This document shows positions 57,004 to 64,000 of a stretch of 64,000 nt of DNA, piece by piece; the stretch's first letter is position 1, and every line of letters begins with the position of its first letter. A program made the translations under genes and the position numbers. This DNA is from CAIWHR01 sp963726765 (GTDB taxonomy: Bacteria > Pseudomonadota > Gammaproteobacteria > Burkholderiales > Casimicrobiaceae), in contig CAVSDH010000005.1 of NCBI GenBank assembly GCA_963726765.1, forward strand, positions 62,001 through 126,000, in the 5' to 3' direction. The notes under the pieces are model-generated. The model searched no databases, was not told where the DNA came from, and saw only the letters and a list, made by a program, of their open reading frames with translations.

Positions 57004-57339
57004 TCAGGCTTCGACGCAGCCGGTCAACAGCGGGCGATTGGTGCTGAGCCGTCTGAGCGTGCTGCCCGATCCCTTGCTCCACCATTCGAGGCTTGCGATC
57101 GCATTGACGTAGCGCGCTCCCGAGCCCGTTCGCGTGGGGGAGAGCAGCACGGTGCGCCCCTCCCAGGCGATCCGGATCGGTGCGGTGCGCGCATCGCGGA
57201 ACGCCGGATAGCCGACCGCGAGCCAGCGGTCGCCGTCGCAGCGGTAGGTGACGACGAACGGCGCATCACCGCGATCCGCCGCGTAGGCGGCGGCCGGCCA
57301 CAAGAGAGCCAGTGCGACGGCGATGGGCAATCGCTTCAC
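57004..57339 (-). CDS. MliC/PliC-type lysozyme inhibitor
   Basis: 111 residues. The GTG at 57339 overlaps the prpC stop by two bases (GTGA), so it is translated with prpC. Signal peptide RLPIAVALALLWPAAAYAA. The mature protein has the MliC pattern: FVVTYRCDGDRWLAVGY, AWEGRTVLLSPTRTGSGARYVNA, WWSKGSGSTLRRL, and a late cysteine to pair with the first. MliC-type proteins inhibit c-type lysozymes in the periplasm or envelope, so this is an unexpected passenger in a propionate-metabolism operon. Confidence 0.78.
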   Translation of the reverse strand: MKRLPIAVALALLWPAAAYAADRGDAPFVVTYRCDGDRWLAVGYPAFRDARTAPIRIAWEGRTVLLSPTRTGSGARYVNAIASLEWWSKGSGSTLRRLSTNRPLLTGCVEA

Positions 57340-58490
57340 GTCCGGTCCTTCAGGGGCACGAATTTCTGGTGGTCGGGTCCGGTGTAGTTGGCCGACGGGC
57401 GGATGATCTTGCCGTCGATTCGCTGCTCGATGACGTGCGCCGACCAGCCGGTCGTGCGCGAGATCACGAAAAGCGGCGTGAACATCGCCGTGGGGACGCC
57501 CATCATGTGGTAGCTGACCGCGCTGTACCAGTCGAGGTTCGCGAACATCTTCTTCGCGTCCTTCATCACGGTTTCGATCCGCGCCGCGATGTCGAACATC
57601 TTGAGGCTGCCGACGTCCTTCGACAGCGACCGGGCGACACTCTTGATGATTTCGTTGCGCGGGTCCGCGATCGTGTAGACCGGGTGGCCGAAGCCGATGA
57701 CGACTTCCTTGCCCTCGACGCGCCGACGGACGTCCGCTTCCGCCTCGTCGGGCGTGTCGTATCGCTTCTGGATCTCGAACGACACCTCGTTGGCGCCGCC
57801 GTGCTTCGGGCCGCGCAGCGCGCCGATGGCGCCCGTGATGGCCGAATACACGTCGGCGCCGGTGCCGGCGATCACGCGCGCCGCGAAGGTCGATGCGTTG
57901 AACTCGTGCTCGGCGTACAGGTTGAGCGACGTGTGCATCGCGCGCACCCACAGCGCCTTGGGCGGCGCGCCGTGCAGCAGGTGGAGGAAATGCCCGCCGA
58001 TCGAATCGTCGTCGGTCTCGACTTCGATCCGCTTGCCGTTGTGGCTCCAGTGGTACCAGTACAGCAGCATCGAGCCCAGCGACGCCACCAGCCTGTCGGC
58101 GATGTCGCGCGCGCCGGGCGTGCCGTGATTGTCCTTTTCCGGCAGAACGGTGCCGAGCGCCGAGACGCCCGTGCGCATCACGTCCATCGGGTGCGCGGCG
58201 GCCGGAATCCGCTCGAGAACTTCCTTCACCGGCTCCGGGAGGCCGCGCAGGCTCCTGAGCTTGGCCTTGTAGCTCCGCAGCTCCGCTGCCGCGGGCAGCT
58301 TGCCGTGCACCAGCAGGTGCGCGATTTCCTCGAATTCGCACGTCTCCGCGATGTCGAGGATGTCGTAGCCGCGGTAGGCGAGGTCGTTGCCGGTGCGTCC
58401 GACCGTGCACAGCGCCGTGTTGCCGGCGGCAATGCCGGATAGCGCGACCGATTTCTTGGCTTGCGGCGGGGGAGCGATTGTTTCTGTCAT
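57336..58490 (-). CDS. prpC: 2-methylcitrate synthase / citrate synthase PrpC
   Basis: 384 residues. Citrate-synthase catalytic residues: histidine in GPKHGGANE, GFGHPVY and aspartate in NLDWYSAVSYHMMG. The short length and N-terminus (SGIAAGNTALCTVGRTGNDLAYRGYDI) are those of methylcitrate synthases, which condense propionyl-CoA with oxaloacetate. Preceded by prpB (37 bp upstream) on the same strand. Confidence 0.95.
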   Translation of the reverse strand: MTETIAPPPQAKKSVALSGIAAGNTALCTVGRTGNDLAYRGYDILDIAETCEFEEIAHLLVHGKLPAAAELRSYKAKLRSLRGLPEPVKEVLERIPAAAHPMDVMRTGVSALGTVLPEKDNHGTPGARDIADRLVASLGSMLLYWYHWSHNGKRIEVETDDDSIGGHFLHLLHGAPPKALWVRAMHTSLNLYAEHEFNASTFAARVIAGTGADVYSAITGAIGALRGPKHGGANEVSFEIQKRYDTPDEAEADVRRRVEGKEVVIGFGHPVYTIADPRNEIIKSVARSLSKDVGSLKMFDIAARIETVMKDAKKMFANLDWYSAVSYHMMGVPTAMFTPLFVISRTTGWSAHVIEQRIDGKIIRPSANYTGPDHQKFVPLKDRT

Positions 58491-58527
58491 TTCAAGTCTC
58501 CGTGATTCCTTGCGGGAGGGCGCAAGG

Positions 58528-59412
58528 TCATTTCCTTCCCGCGAAAAGCGCGTCCAGCTTTTGCTCGTAAGCGTGATAGCCGAGGCACTCGTAGAGCTCC
58601 GAACGCGACTGCATCGAGTCGACGGCCGCCTTCTGCGTGCCGTCCCGGCGCAGCGTCTCGTAGACGTTCCGCGCCGCCTTGTTCATCGCGCGGAATGCCG
58701 ACAGCGGGTAGAGCGCGAGTGCCACGTTCGCGCCGCGCAGTTCGTCCAGGGTGAAGAGCGGCGTTGCGCCGAACTCGGTGATGTTGGCGAGAATGGGAAC
58801 CCCGACCGCAGCCGCGAATTGCCGGTACATCGCGAGCTCGGTGATCGCTTCCGGAAAGATCATGTCGGCGCCGGCCTCGACGAAAGCGCATGCGCGGTCG
58901 ATCGCCGCCTGCAGGCCTTCGACGGCCAGCGCGTCGGTGCGGGCCATGATGACGAAATCGGGGTCCGTCCGCGCGTCCACCGCGGCCCTGATCCGGTCGA
59001 CCATCTCGGACTGCGGGACGAGTTCCTTGCCGGGACGATGGCCGCAACGCTTGGCGCCGACCTGGTCCTCGATGTGAACCGCCGCGGCGCCGAACTTGAT
59101 CATCGACTTCACGGTGCGGGCGACGTTGAATGCCGAGGCGCCGAAGCCGGTATCGATGTCGACGAGCAAAGGAAGCGAGCAGGCGTCGGTGATGCGGCGC
59201 ACGTCGGTCAGCACGTCGTCCAGATTGCTGATCCCGAGGTCGGGCACGCCGAGCGAACCGGCGGCCACGCCGCCCCCGGAAAGGTAGATCGCGCGATAAC
59301 CGGCGCGTTCGGCGAGGATCGCGTGGTAGGCACAGATGGCACCGGGTATCTGCAGCGGACGCTCGGCGGCCAGCGCGGCACGGAACCTGGCGCCCGGGGA
59401 ATCGGCGATCAT
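58528..59412 (-). CDS. prpB: Methylisocitrate lyase PrpB
   Basis: 294 residues from the ATG at 59412. The isocitrate-lyase-superfamily signature KRCGHRPGKELV and the PrpB patterns IPGAICAYHAILAERAGYRAIYLSGGGVA, PLLVDIDTGFG and ARTDALAVEGL are all present. It splits 2-methylisocitrate to pyruvate and succinate. Its start overlaps the stop of the lyase gene upstream (ATGA). Confidence 0.96.
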   Translation of the reverse strand: MIADSPGARFRAALAAERPLQIPGAICAYHAILAERAGYRAIYLSGGGVAAGSLGVPDLGISNLDDVLTDVRRITDACSLPLLVDIDTGFGASAFNVARTVKSMIKFGAAAVHIEDQVGAKRCGHRPGKELVPQSEMVDRIRAAVDARTDPDFVIMARTDALAVEGLQAAIDRACAFVEAGADMIFPEAITELAMYRQFAAAVGVPILANITEFGATPLFTLDELRGANVALALYPLSAFRAMNKAARNVYETLRRDGTQKAAVDSMQSRSELYECLGYHAYEQKLDALFAGRK

Positions 59413-60410
59413 CGGCGGCCCATCACGAAGAATGCCGCTGCCGGTGCAGGCATCGCTGCTCCTGCGGCATGCGCCTGCTGCAGCACCGACCAGCAGTAGC
59501 GATACGACGCGCGGTCGTGCAGCACCTCGCCGTCGCGGATCGGCGCCCAGTCGGCGGCCTGGGCGGCGGCAAGCACGCGGGCCGCGGTTTCTATCTCGGA
59601 GGACTCCGGCTGCATGGCGCGGAGGATCGGCTCGATCTGCGACGGGTGAATGCTCCACATTCTGAGATACCCGAACTCGCTGCGGGCCCGTCGGGCATCC
59701 GCGAACACGAGCGCCGGATCGTCGAGCGCCCGGGTCACGCCGTGTGTCGGGACCACGGCATGCGCCAGCGCCGCCGCGGCGGTCTCGACTTTCGCGCGCC
59801 GCACGAGGGGATGATCGAATTGTCCCGGGCTGTCCATCGCCGTCGAGGGGATCGCGCCGTGATGGGCGCTCACGAAATCCATCGTGCCGAAGTCGAGGCT
59901 GGCGATTCCCGGCAGCGCCGCGATCGGCCATGCGTCGCGAACGGCCCCATGGGTTTCGATCATCACGCTGACGGGGATTTCGCGGCCCAGTCCGCTGCGC
60001 GCGGTCTCGAGCGCGACGCGGTCGAGGAAACGCTCCACGTCGCCCGCGGATTCCGCTTTCGGGCAGGTGAGGAACGCAATCCGGTCGCCGGCTTCGCCGA
60101 CAAGGATCTCGAGCTCGGCGGCGGCGGCGGGGTGGCGGACATCGTGGACACGGGCACCCACGCGATCGAACCGATTGGCTTCTCCCGCGATAAGCGCGGC
60201 TACCGTGCGAGCGTGCAGGCGCTCGGCGCCCACGGGTGCACCGTCTTCGCAGTCGGCGGCGATGTCGAACGCGGGCCCGCGCTCCGCCTGCAGCGCGAGC
60301 GCCTTCTCGATGAACTTCACTCGCCCGGCGTAGTGAACGCAGGCGGGCAGCACAGGCAGGGGCCGCTCGCGACCCCACAGTGCTGCCTGCGGCGAGAGCC
60401 GGGCGGTCAT
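59409..60410 (-). CDS. HpcH/HpaI (CitE-like) CoA-ester lyase
   Basis: 333 residues. TIM-barrel aldolase: FDIAADCEDGAP (metal/acid), HDVRHPAAAAE, PVSVMIETHGAVRDAWPIAALPGIASLDFGTMDFV and LRMWSIHPSQIEPIL. Closest in layout to malyl-CoA/beta-methylmalyl-CoA or citramalyl-CoA lyases. Coupled to prpB by a 4-bp overlap. It would supply or remove acyl-CoA in the propionate/glyoxylate pathways. Exact substrate not known. Confidence 0.87.
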   Translation of the reverse strand: MTARLSPQAALWGRERPLPVLPACVHYAGRVKFIEKALALQAERGPAFDIAADCEDGAPVGAERLHARTVAALIAGEANRFDRVGARVHDVRHPAAAAELEILVGEAGDRIAFLTCPKAESAGDVERFLDRVALETARSGLGREIPVSVMIETHGAVRDAWPIAALPGIASLDFGTMDFVSAHHGAIPSTAMDSPGQFDHPLVRRAKVETAAAALAHAVVPTHGVTRALDDPALVFADARRARSEFGYLRMWSIHPSQIEPILRAMQPESSEIETAARVLAAAQAADWAPIRDGEVLHDRASYRYCWSVLQQAHAAGAAMPAPAAAFFVMGRR

Positions 60411-60447
60411 CGTCGGGTCACGCGGATCGTGGTCGCACGGGATGCGT

Positions 60448-61434
60448 TCAGGCGAGCATGGAGGCGACGCCTGCGCGTTCTTCCTCGAGCTCCTTCAGCG
60501 TCGCATCCATCCTCTCGCGCGAAAAGGTGTCGATCTCGAGGCCCGAGACGCGGGTGTACTCCCCGTTCGTGGTGGTGACCGGAACTCCGTACATCACGTC
60601 CGACGGTATCCCGTAGCTGCCATCGGAGGGCACCCCCATCGTCACCCACTTTCCGTTGCTGCCCAACACCCAGTCGCGCACGTGGTCGATCGCCGCGTTT
60701 GCGGCGGATGCGGCCGACGACAGCCCGCGCGCCTCGATGATCGCGGCGCCGCGCTTGCCGACTGTCGGCAGGAACACGGTGCGGTTCCAGTTCTCGTCGT
60801 TGATCAGGGACTTGAGTGATTGACCGTTCACCGTCGCGAAGCGGTAGTCGGGATACATCGTGGGCGAATGGTTGCCCCAGACGGTGAGCCTTTCGATGTC
60901 GCCGACCGGCTTGCCGCTTTTCGCGGCGAGCTGCGAAAGCGCGCGGTTGTGGTCGAGCCGCAGCATCGCGGTGAAATTCTTCTTCGGGAGCGACGGGGCC
61001 GACTTCATCGCGATGTAAGCGTTCGTGTTGGCCGGGTTGCCGACCACCAGCACCTTGATGGCGCGGCTCGCCACCTTGTCGAGGGCCTTGCCCTGGGCGA
61101 CGAAGATCTTGGCGTTTTCCAGCAGCAGGTCCTTGCGCTCCATCCCCGGTCCGCGGGGTTTGGCGCCGACCAGCAGCGCAATTTCGGCGTCCTTGAAGGC
61201 GACATGCGGATCCGCTGAGCCTTCCATGCCGGCGACGAGCGGAAACGCGCAATCCTCGATTTCCATCATCACGCCCTTGAGGGCCGCCTGCGCCTTGTCG
61301 ATCGGCAGCTCCAGCAACTGCAGGATCACCGGCTGGTCGCGCCCCAGCATTTCTCCGGCCGCGATCCGGTACAGCAGGCTGTAGCCGATCTGACCGGCGG
61401 CGCCGGTAACCGCTACGCGTACGGGTTTCTTCAT
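60448..61434 (-). CDS. mdh: Malate dehydrogenase
   Basis: 328 residues from the ATG at 61434 after gaggagcc. NAD-binding TGAAGQIGYSLLYRIAAGEMLG, GNPANTNA, LTRLDHNRA-like MLRLDHNRALSQ, catalytic NHSPTMYPD, with a long type-I (MalateDH-SF) layout. Oxidises malate to oxaloacetate in the citric acid cycle. Divergent from gntR, with an AT-rich shared control region; 37 bp upstream of the lyase gene. Confidence 0.97.
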   Translation of the reverse strand: MKKPVRVAVTGAAGQIGYSLLYRIAAGEMLGRDQPVILQLLELPIDKAQAALKGVMMEIEDCAFPLVAGMEGSADPHVAFKDAEIALLVGAKPRGPGMERKDLLLENAKIFVAQGKALDKVASRAIKVLVVGNPANTNAYIAMKSAPSLPKKNFTAMLRLDHNRALSQLAAKSGKPVGDIERLTVWGNHSPTMYPDYRFATVNGQSLKSLINDENWNRTVFLPTVGKRGAAIIEARGLSSAASAANAAIDHVRDWVLGSNGKWVTMGVPSDGSYGIPSDVMYGVPVTTTNGEYTRVSGLEIDTFSRERMDATLKELEEERAGVASMLA

Positions 61435-61640
61435 GGCGGGCTCCTCAGGGAAGGCGATCGAAAGGTCGGAGTTTCGCGCGGGGCCGGCAGGGCGGGCGGG
61501 CACTGGAGCGGAAGCGCAGGAATCTCGTGTTGTTGCGGTGCGACATGCCACGCGAGCCTGGCGCGGAAACGCGCTACCCCCGGAGCATGGGTCTCGACGG
61601 AGATTGTAGGCGCTCGGCGGAGACGGTGTCAATCAACTCC

Positions 61641-61672
61641 TATATCTTTTATATGAGAAATGATATCTAATA
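61641..61672. promoter_or_regulatory. AT-rich divergent control region between mdh and gntR
   Basis: Within the 293-bp gap, a run tatatctttt-atatga-gaaa-tgatatctaa stands out from GC-rich surroundings. It contains a -10-like tataaa on the minus strand and repeated atat/gatatc half-sites that may be GntR operators. Exact operator not defined. Confidence 0.5.
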
Positions 61673-61727
61673 CACCGGGCGACGCGGGTGGCTTACGCTT
61701 CCGTTTGCGCGCCCCGATCCCGACGTC

Positions 61728-62459
61728 ATGAACCAGACCCCGCCCACCTTCCAGCCGCTCTACCTGCAAATCAAGGAACGGCTCGAGCGGAGCCTCGAGG
61801 CGGGGGAGTGGCGTCCGGCGGAGGCGATCCCGAGCGAGCACGAGCTTGCCCGGCGGTTCGGCGTGTCCCACGGAACCGTGCGCAAGGCGATCGCCGCGCT
61901 CGCCGCCGACAACCTCGTCGTCCGCCGGCAGGGCAAAGGCACGTTCGTCGCGACGCACACCGAGGAAAAGTCGTCGACGTTCCGCTTCCTCAGGATCCGC
62001 CGGAACGATGGCGTCGACGAATACCCGGGCAGCCGCCTTCTCGACGTGCGCCGTGCCAAGGCGTCGACCGAAGTCGCGAGACTTCTGGACTTGAAGCCGG
62101 GCGACGGCGTGATCGTGCTGCGCCGTGTCCTCGAATATGGCGGAAAGCCCGTCGTGCTGGACGAGATCACGTTGCCGGCCGCGCCGTTCAAGGGCCTGAC
62201 CAAGTCGCGGTTCGAGGCGCACCGCGGATCGATGTACGGTTTCTTCGAGTCCGAATTCGGCGTGCGAATGCTGAATGCCGAGGAAAAGTTGCGAGCCGTC
62301 GCCGCCGACGCGGCGAGCGCGCGCCTCCTGGGCGTTGCGCGGGGATCTCCGCTGCTGGCGGTCGACCGGATCACGCGGACCTACGGCGATCGTCCGGTCG
62401 AATGGCGCCGCGGTCTCTGCGTGACCGGGCACCATCACTACTGCAACCGGCTGGGTTAG
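61728..62459 (+). CDS. GntR/HutC-family transcriptional regulator
   Basis: 243 residues. N-terminal winged helix typical of GntR (YLQIKERLERSLEAGEWRPAEAIPSEHELARRFGVSHGTVRKAIAAL) and a C-terminal UTRA ligand-binding domain (SSTFRFLRIRRN to the end at HHYCNRLG). It divides mdh from the sdh operon and probably controls one or both in response to a carbon-metabolism effector. Effector not known. Confidence 0.93.
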   Translation: MNQTPPTFQPLYLQIKERLERSLEAGEWRPAEAIPSEHELARRFGVSHGTVRKAIAALAADNLVVRRQGKGTFVATHTEEKSSTFRFLRIRRNDGVDEYPGSRLLDVRRAKASTEVARLLDLKPGDGVIVLRRVLEYGGKPVVLDEITLPAAPFKGLTKSRFEAHRGSMYGFFESEFGVRMLNAEEKLRAVAADAASARLLGVARGSPLLAVDRITRTYGDRPVEWRRGLCVTGHHHYCNRLG

Positions 62460-62702
62460 CCCGTCGAGTTGGCGCGCGCGATCGCTGCGCGCATGGCGGG
62501 ATCTCGTCGAATGGCGCTATAATCCGCTGCTGCTGTGCACCATGCCGGCGAGATGCGACAAGGCGCAGTGCGCGCGCCGGCACCTGAAGGTTTTGACTCG
62601 GCCCACGACGAATCGCGTTCATGCCCTGTCCCTGGATCTCTCCGCTTCCCGAGGCCTTCGGCATGCGCCCGCGTCCCGCCGCCCCAGCCACCCTGGACGC
62701 GC

Positions 62703-63101
62703 ATGGCCGCCGCTGAGCGACCGCTGGCGCGGCGGCGTCCGGTCTACCTCGACCTGCCGAAAATCCGTCTGCCGGTGCCCGGGATTGTCTCGATCCTGCA
62801 CCGGATCTCCGGCGTGCTGCTGTTTCTCGTCGGCATCCCGCTTCTGCTCGCGGGAGCCGGAATGAGCCTCGCCTCGCCGGAGTCGTTCGCGCAATTGCGG
62901 GGCGCGCTCGCCCACCCGCTGTCGAAGCTCGTGCTCCTCGTGCTCGCGTGGGGATACATCCACCATTTCTGCGCGGGCATCCGCTTCCTGCTGCTCGACG
63001 TTCACCGGGGCATCGAGCTCGCGGGCGCTCGCCGGACGAGCGTGATCGTTCTGGCGGTGAGCGTGGCGCTGACCCTTGCCGTCGGCGTGCGCCTATGGTG
63101 A
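62703..63101 (+). CDS. sdhC: Succinate dehydrogenase cytochrome b subunit SdhC
   Basis: 132 residues from the ATG at 62703. Three helices; heme ligand region HHFCAGIRFLLLDVHRG and signature RPVYLDLPKIRLPVPGIVSILHRISGVLLFL. Membrane anchor of complex II. The start is chosen for its resemblance to the family; upstream frame is rejected. Overlaps sdhD. Confidence 0.93.
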   Translation: MAAAERPLARRRPVYLDLPKIRLPVPGIVSILHRISGVLLFLVGIPLLLAGAGMSLASPESFAQLRGALAHPLSKLVLLVLAWGYIHHFCAGIRFLLLDVHRGIELAGARRTSVIVLAVSVALTLAVGVRLW

Positions 63102-63451
63102 ATCGCCGCGGCATCGTCGGCGCGCACTACGGCCTCAAGGACTGGCTGCTGCAGCGGCTGACCGCCGTGCTGATGGCGGGCTATACGCTGCTGCTGCTCG
63201 GCATCGCGTTGTGGAACGGCGGATTCGATTACGCACTCTGGCGCGGGCTGTTCGGCAACGGCGCCTTCCTCATGGCGACGTTCCTGTTCATGGTTGCGCT
63301 GCTCTACCACGCGTGGGTCGGCGTCCGCGACATCTTCATGGACTACGTCAAGCCTGTCGGCGTGCGGCTCGCGCTGCAGACGGTCACGGTCGCGGTCCTG
63401 ATTGCGTATCTCGGCTGGACGATCCAGATATTGTGGGGAGCGCACGCGTGA
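63095..63451 (+). CDS. sdhD: Succinate dehydrogenase hydrophobic anchor SdhD
   Basis: 118 residues from the ATG at 63095, which overlaps the sdhC stop. Three helices, heme histidine in LLYHAWVGVRDIFMDYVKP. N-terminal GLKDWLLQRLTAVLMAGYTLLL is family-typical. With SdhC it binds heme b and ubiquinone. Confidence 0.92.
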   Translation: MVNRRGIVGAHYGLKDWLLQRLTAVLMAGYTLLLLGIALWNGGFDYALWRGLFGNGAFLMATFLFMVALLYHAWVGVRDIFMDYVKPVGVRLALQTVTVAVLIAYLGWTIQILWGAHA

Positions 63452-63587
63452 TCCCGGCGGGCGAAAGAATGGAAGCCTGCGCGAGCAGGGCGGAGCCAGG
63501 GCCCCACCGAACGGCGCGTCGTCGGGCGATTGCGATCGGCCGGCGAGGCAATGGCTGTCCAGTCGAAGACCGAGAGGGGGGCGAATA

Positions 63588-64000
63588 GTGGCCCTCCCGG
63601 TTCGCAAGTTCGACGCCATCGTCGTCGGCGCCGGCGGCTCGGGTATGCGCGCGTCGCTGCAGCTCGCGGAAGCGGGGCTCTCGGTCGCCGTGCTGTCCAA
63701 GGTGTTTCCCACGCGGTCGCACACGGTCGCGGCGCAGGGCGGCATCGGAGCCGCCCTCGGCAACATGTCGGAGGACAGCTGGCTGTGGCACATGTACGAC
63801 ACGATCAAGGGCTCCGACTGGCTCGGCGACCAGGACGCGATCGAGTTCATGTGCAGGGCGGCGCCGCAGGTCGTCTACGAGCTCGAGCATTTCGGAATGC
63901 CCTTCGACCGCAACGCCGACGGCACGATCTACCAGCGGCCTTTCGGCGGCCACATGGCGAATTTCGGCGAGAAGCCGGTGCAGCGCGCGTGCGCCGCCGC
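63588..64000 (+). CDS. sdhA: Succinate dehydrogenase flavoprotein subunit SdhA (3' partial)
   Basis: The frame runs off the end of the window. Start at a GTG at 63588 after agagggggg; the reading VRKFDAIVVGAGGSGMRASLQLAEAGL follows at once. FAD-linking histidine in TRSHTVAAQGGIGA and MSEDSWLWHMYDTIKGSDWLGDQDAIEFM confirm SdhA. About 137 bp separate it from sdhD; that gap contains no convincing gene. Confidence 0.95.
   Translation, partial: MALPVRKFDAIVVGAGGSGMRASLQLAEAGLSVAVLSKVFPTRSHTVAAQGGIGAALGNMSEDSWLWHMYDTIKGSDWLGDQDAIEFMCRAAPQVVYELEHFGMPFDRNADGTIYQRPFGGHMANFGEKPVQRACAA

Noticed and set aside
58528..60378. 616-residue minus-strand frame including prpB
   Set aside because: Only the part from 59412 on is PrpB; the upstream part is an out-of-frame reading of the CoA-ester lyase gene.

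Overview
The window is GC-rich bacterial chromosome and looks betaproteobacterial (Burkholderiales/Rhodocyclales type). The evidence is the mdh-gntR-sdhCDA order, a fused indolepyruvate:ferredoxin oxidoreductase, a prpBCD/acnA group, a QseBC-like two-component system, and class Ia nrdA/nrdB under a paired NrdR box. Coding density is high and almost every gene belongs to a clear family. No CRISPR array, rRNA, tRNA, prophage or insertion sequence was seen.

Layout. 0-5 kb: an adenylate cyclase-FHA protein (5' end cut off) facing a Ser/Thr kinase, a CsgG-like protein and a secreted protein. 5-11 kb: a crystallin/glycine-zipper protein, a GGDEF-EAL protein, a MetE-like enzyme, a TMEM175-like channel and ArfB. 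11-17.4 kb: small membrane proteins, then nrdB, two small genes and nrdA. 17.5-27.3 kb: pdeM and an Lhr-type helicase (ligase-associated DNA repair), hydroxypyruvate isomerase, an SDR, a C45-type hydrolase and the indolepyruvate oxidoreductase. 27.6-36.5 kb: an esterase, then the most unusual locus: a GAF-PP2C phosphatase, an RsbW-type kinase and a STAS antagonist, followed directly by an ECF sigma factor, a membrane anti-sigma protein with a long tandem-repeat tail, an outer-membrane HELIH peptidase/propeller/barrel protein and a PrsW-type protease. 36.6-39.1 kb: an SPFH operon with a ribbon-helix-helix protein and small membrane proteins. 39.3-44.1 kb: HtrA protease, cytochrome b561, QseC/QseB-like system and MsrB. 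44.2-52.1 kb: transporters, SDR, GST, phosphatase, TtcA, a ParA-like ATPase and a small lipoprotein. 52.2-64 kb: central carbon metabolism: aconitase, 2-methylcitrate cycle, a CoA-ester lyase, malate dehydrogenase, GntR regulator and succinate dehydrogenase (sdhA runs off the end).

A striking feature is the number of interrupted genes. The Ser/Thr kinase, nrdA, the helicase (twice), the anti-sigma protein, the outer-membrane peptidase (four times), htrA and the qseB-like gene all change reading frame. Every change is +1, meaning one extra base, and most can be placed in a short homopolymer. This suggests insertion errors in the consensus rather than real pseudogenes. I therefore give these genes as whole loci and explain each break. 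Many gene starts were moved inward from the longest open frame on the basis of signal peptides, ribosome binding sites or stop/start overlaps.

How the parts may work together: the 28.5-36.5 kb block has the parts of a signalling chain from a GAF sensor phosphatase through a partner switch to an ECF sigma factor, with an anti-sigma protein and two candidate proteases next to it. This is an inference from family knowledge and gene order.
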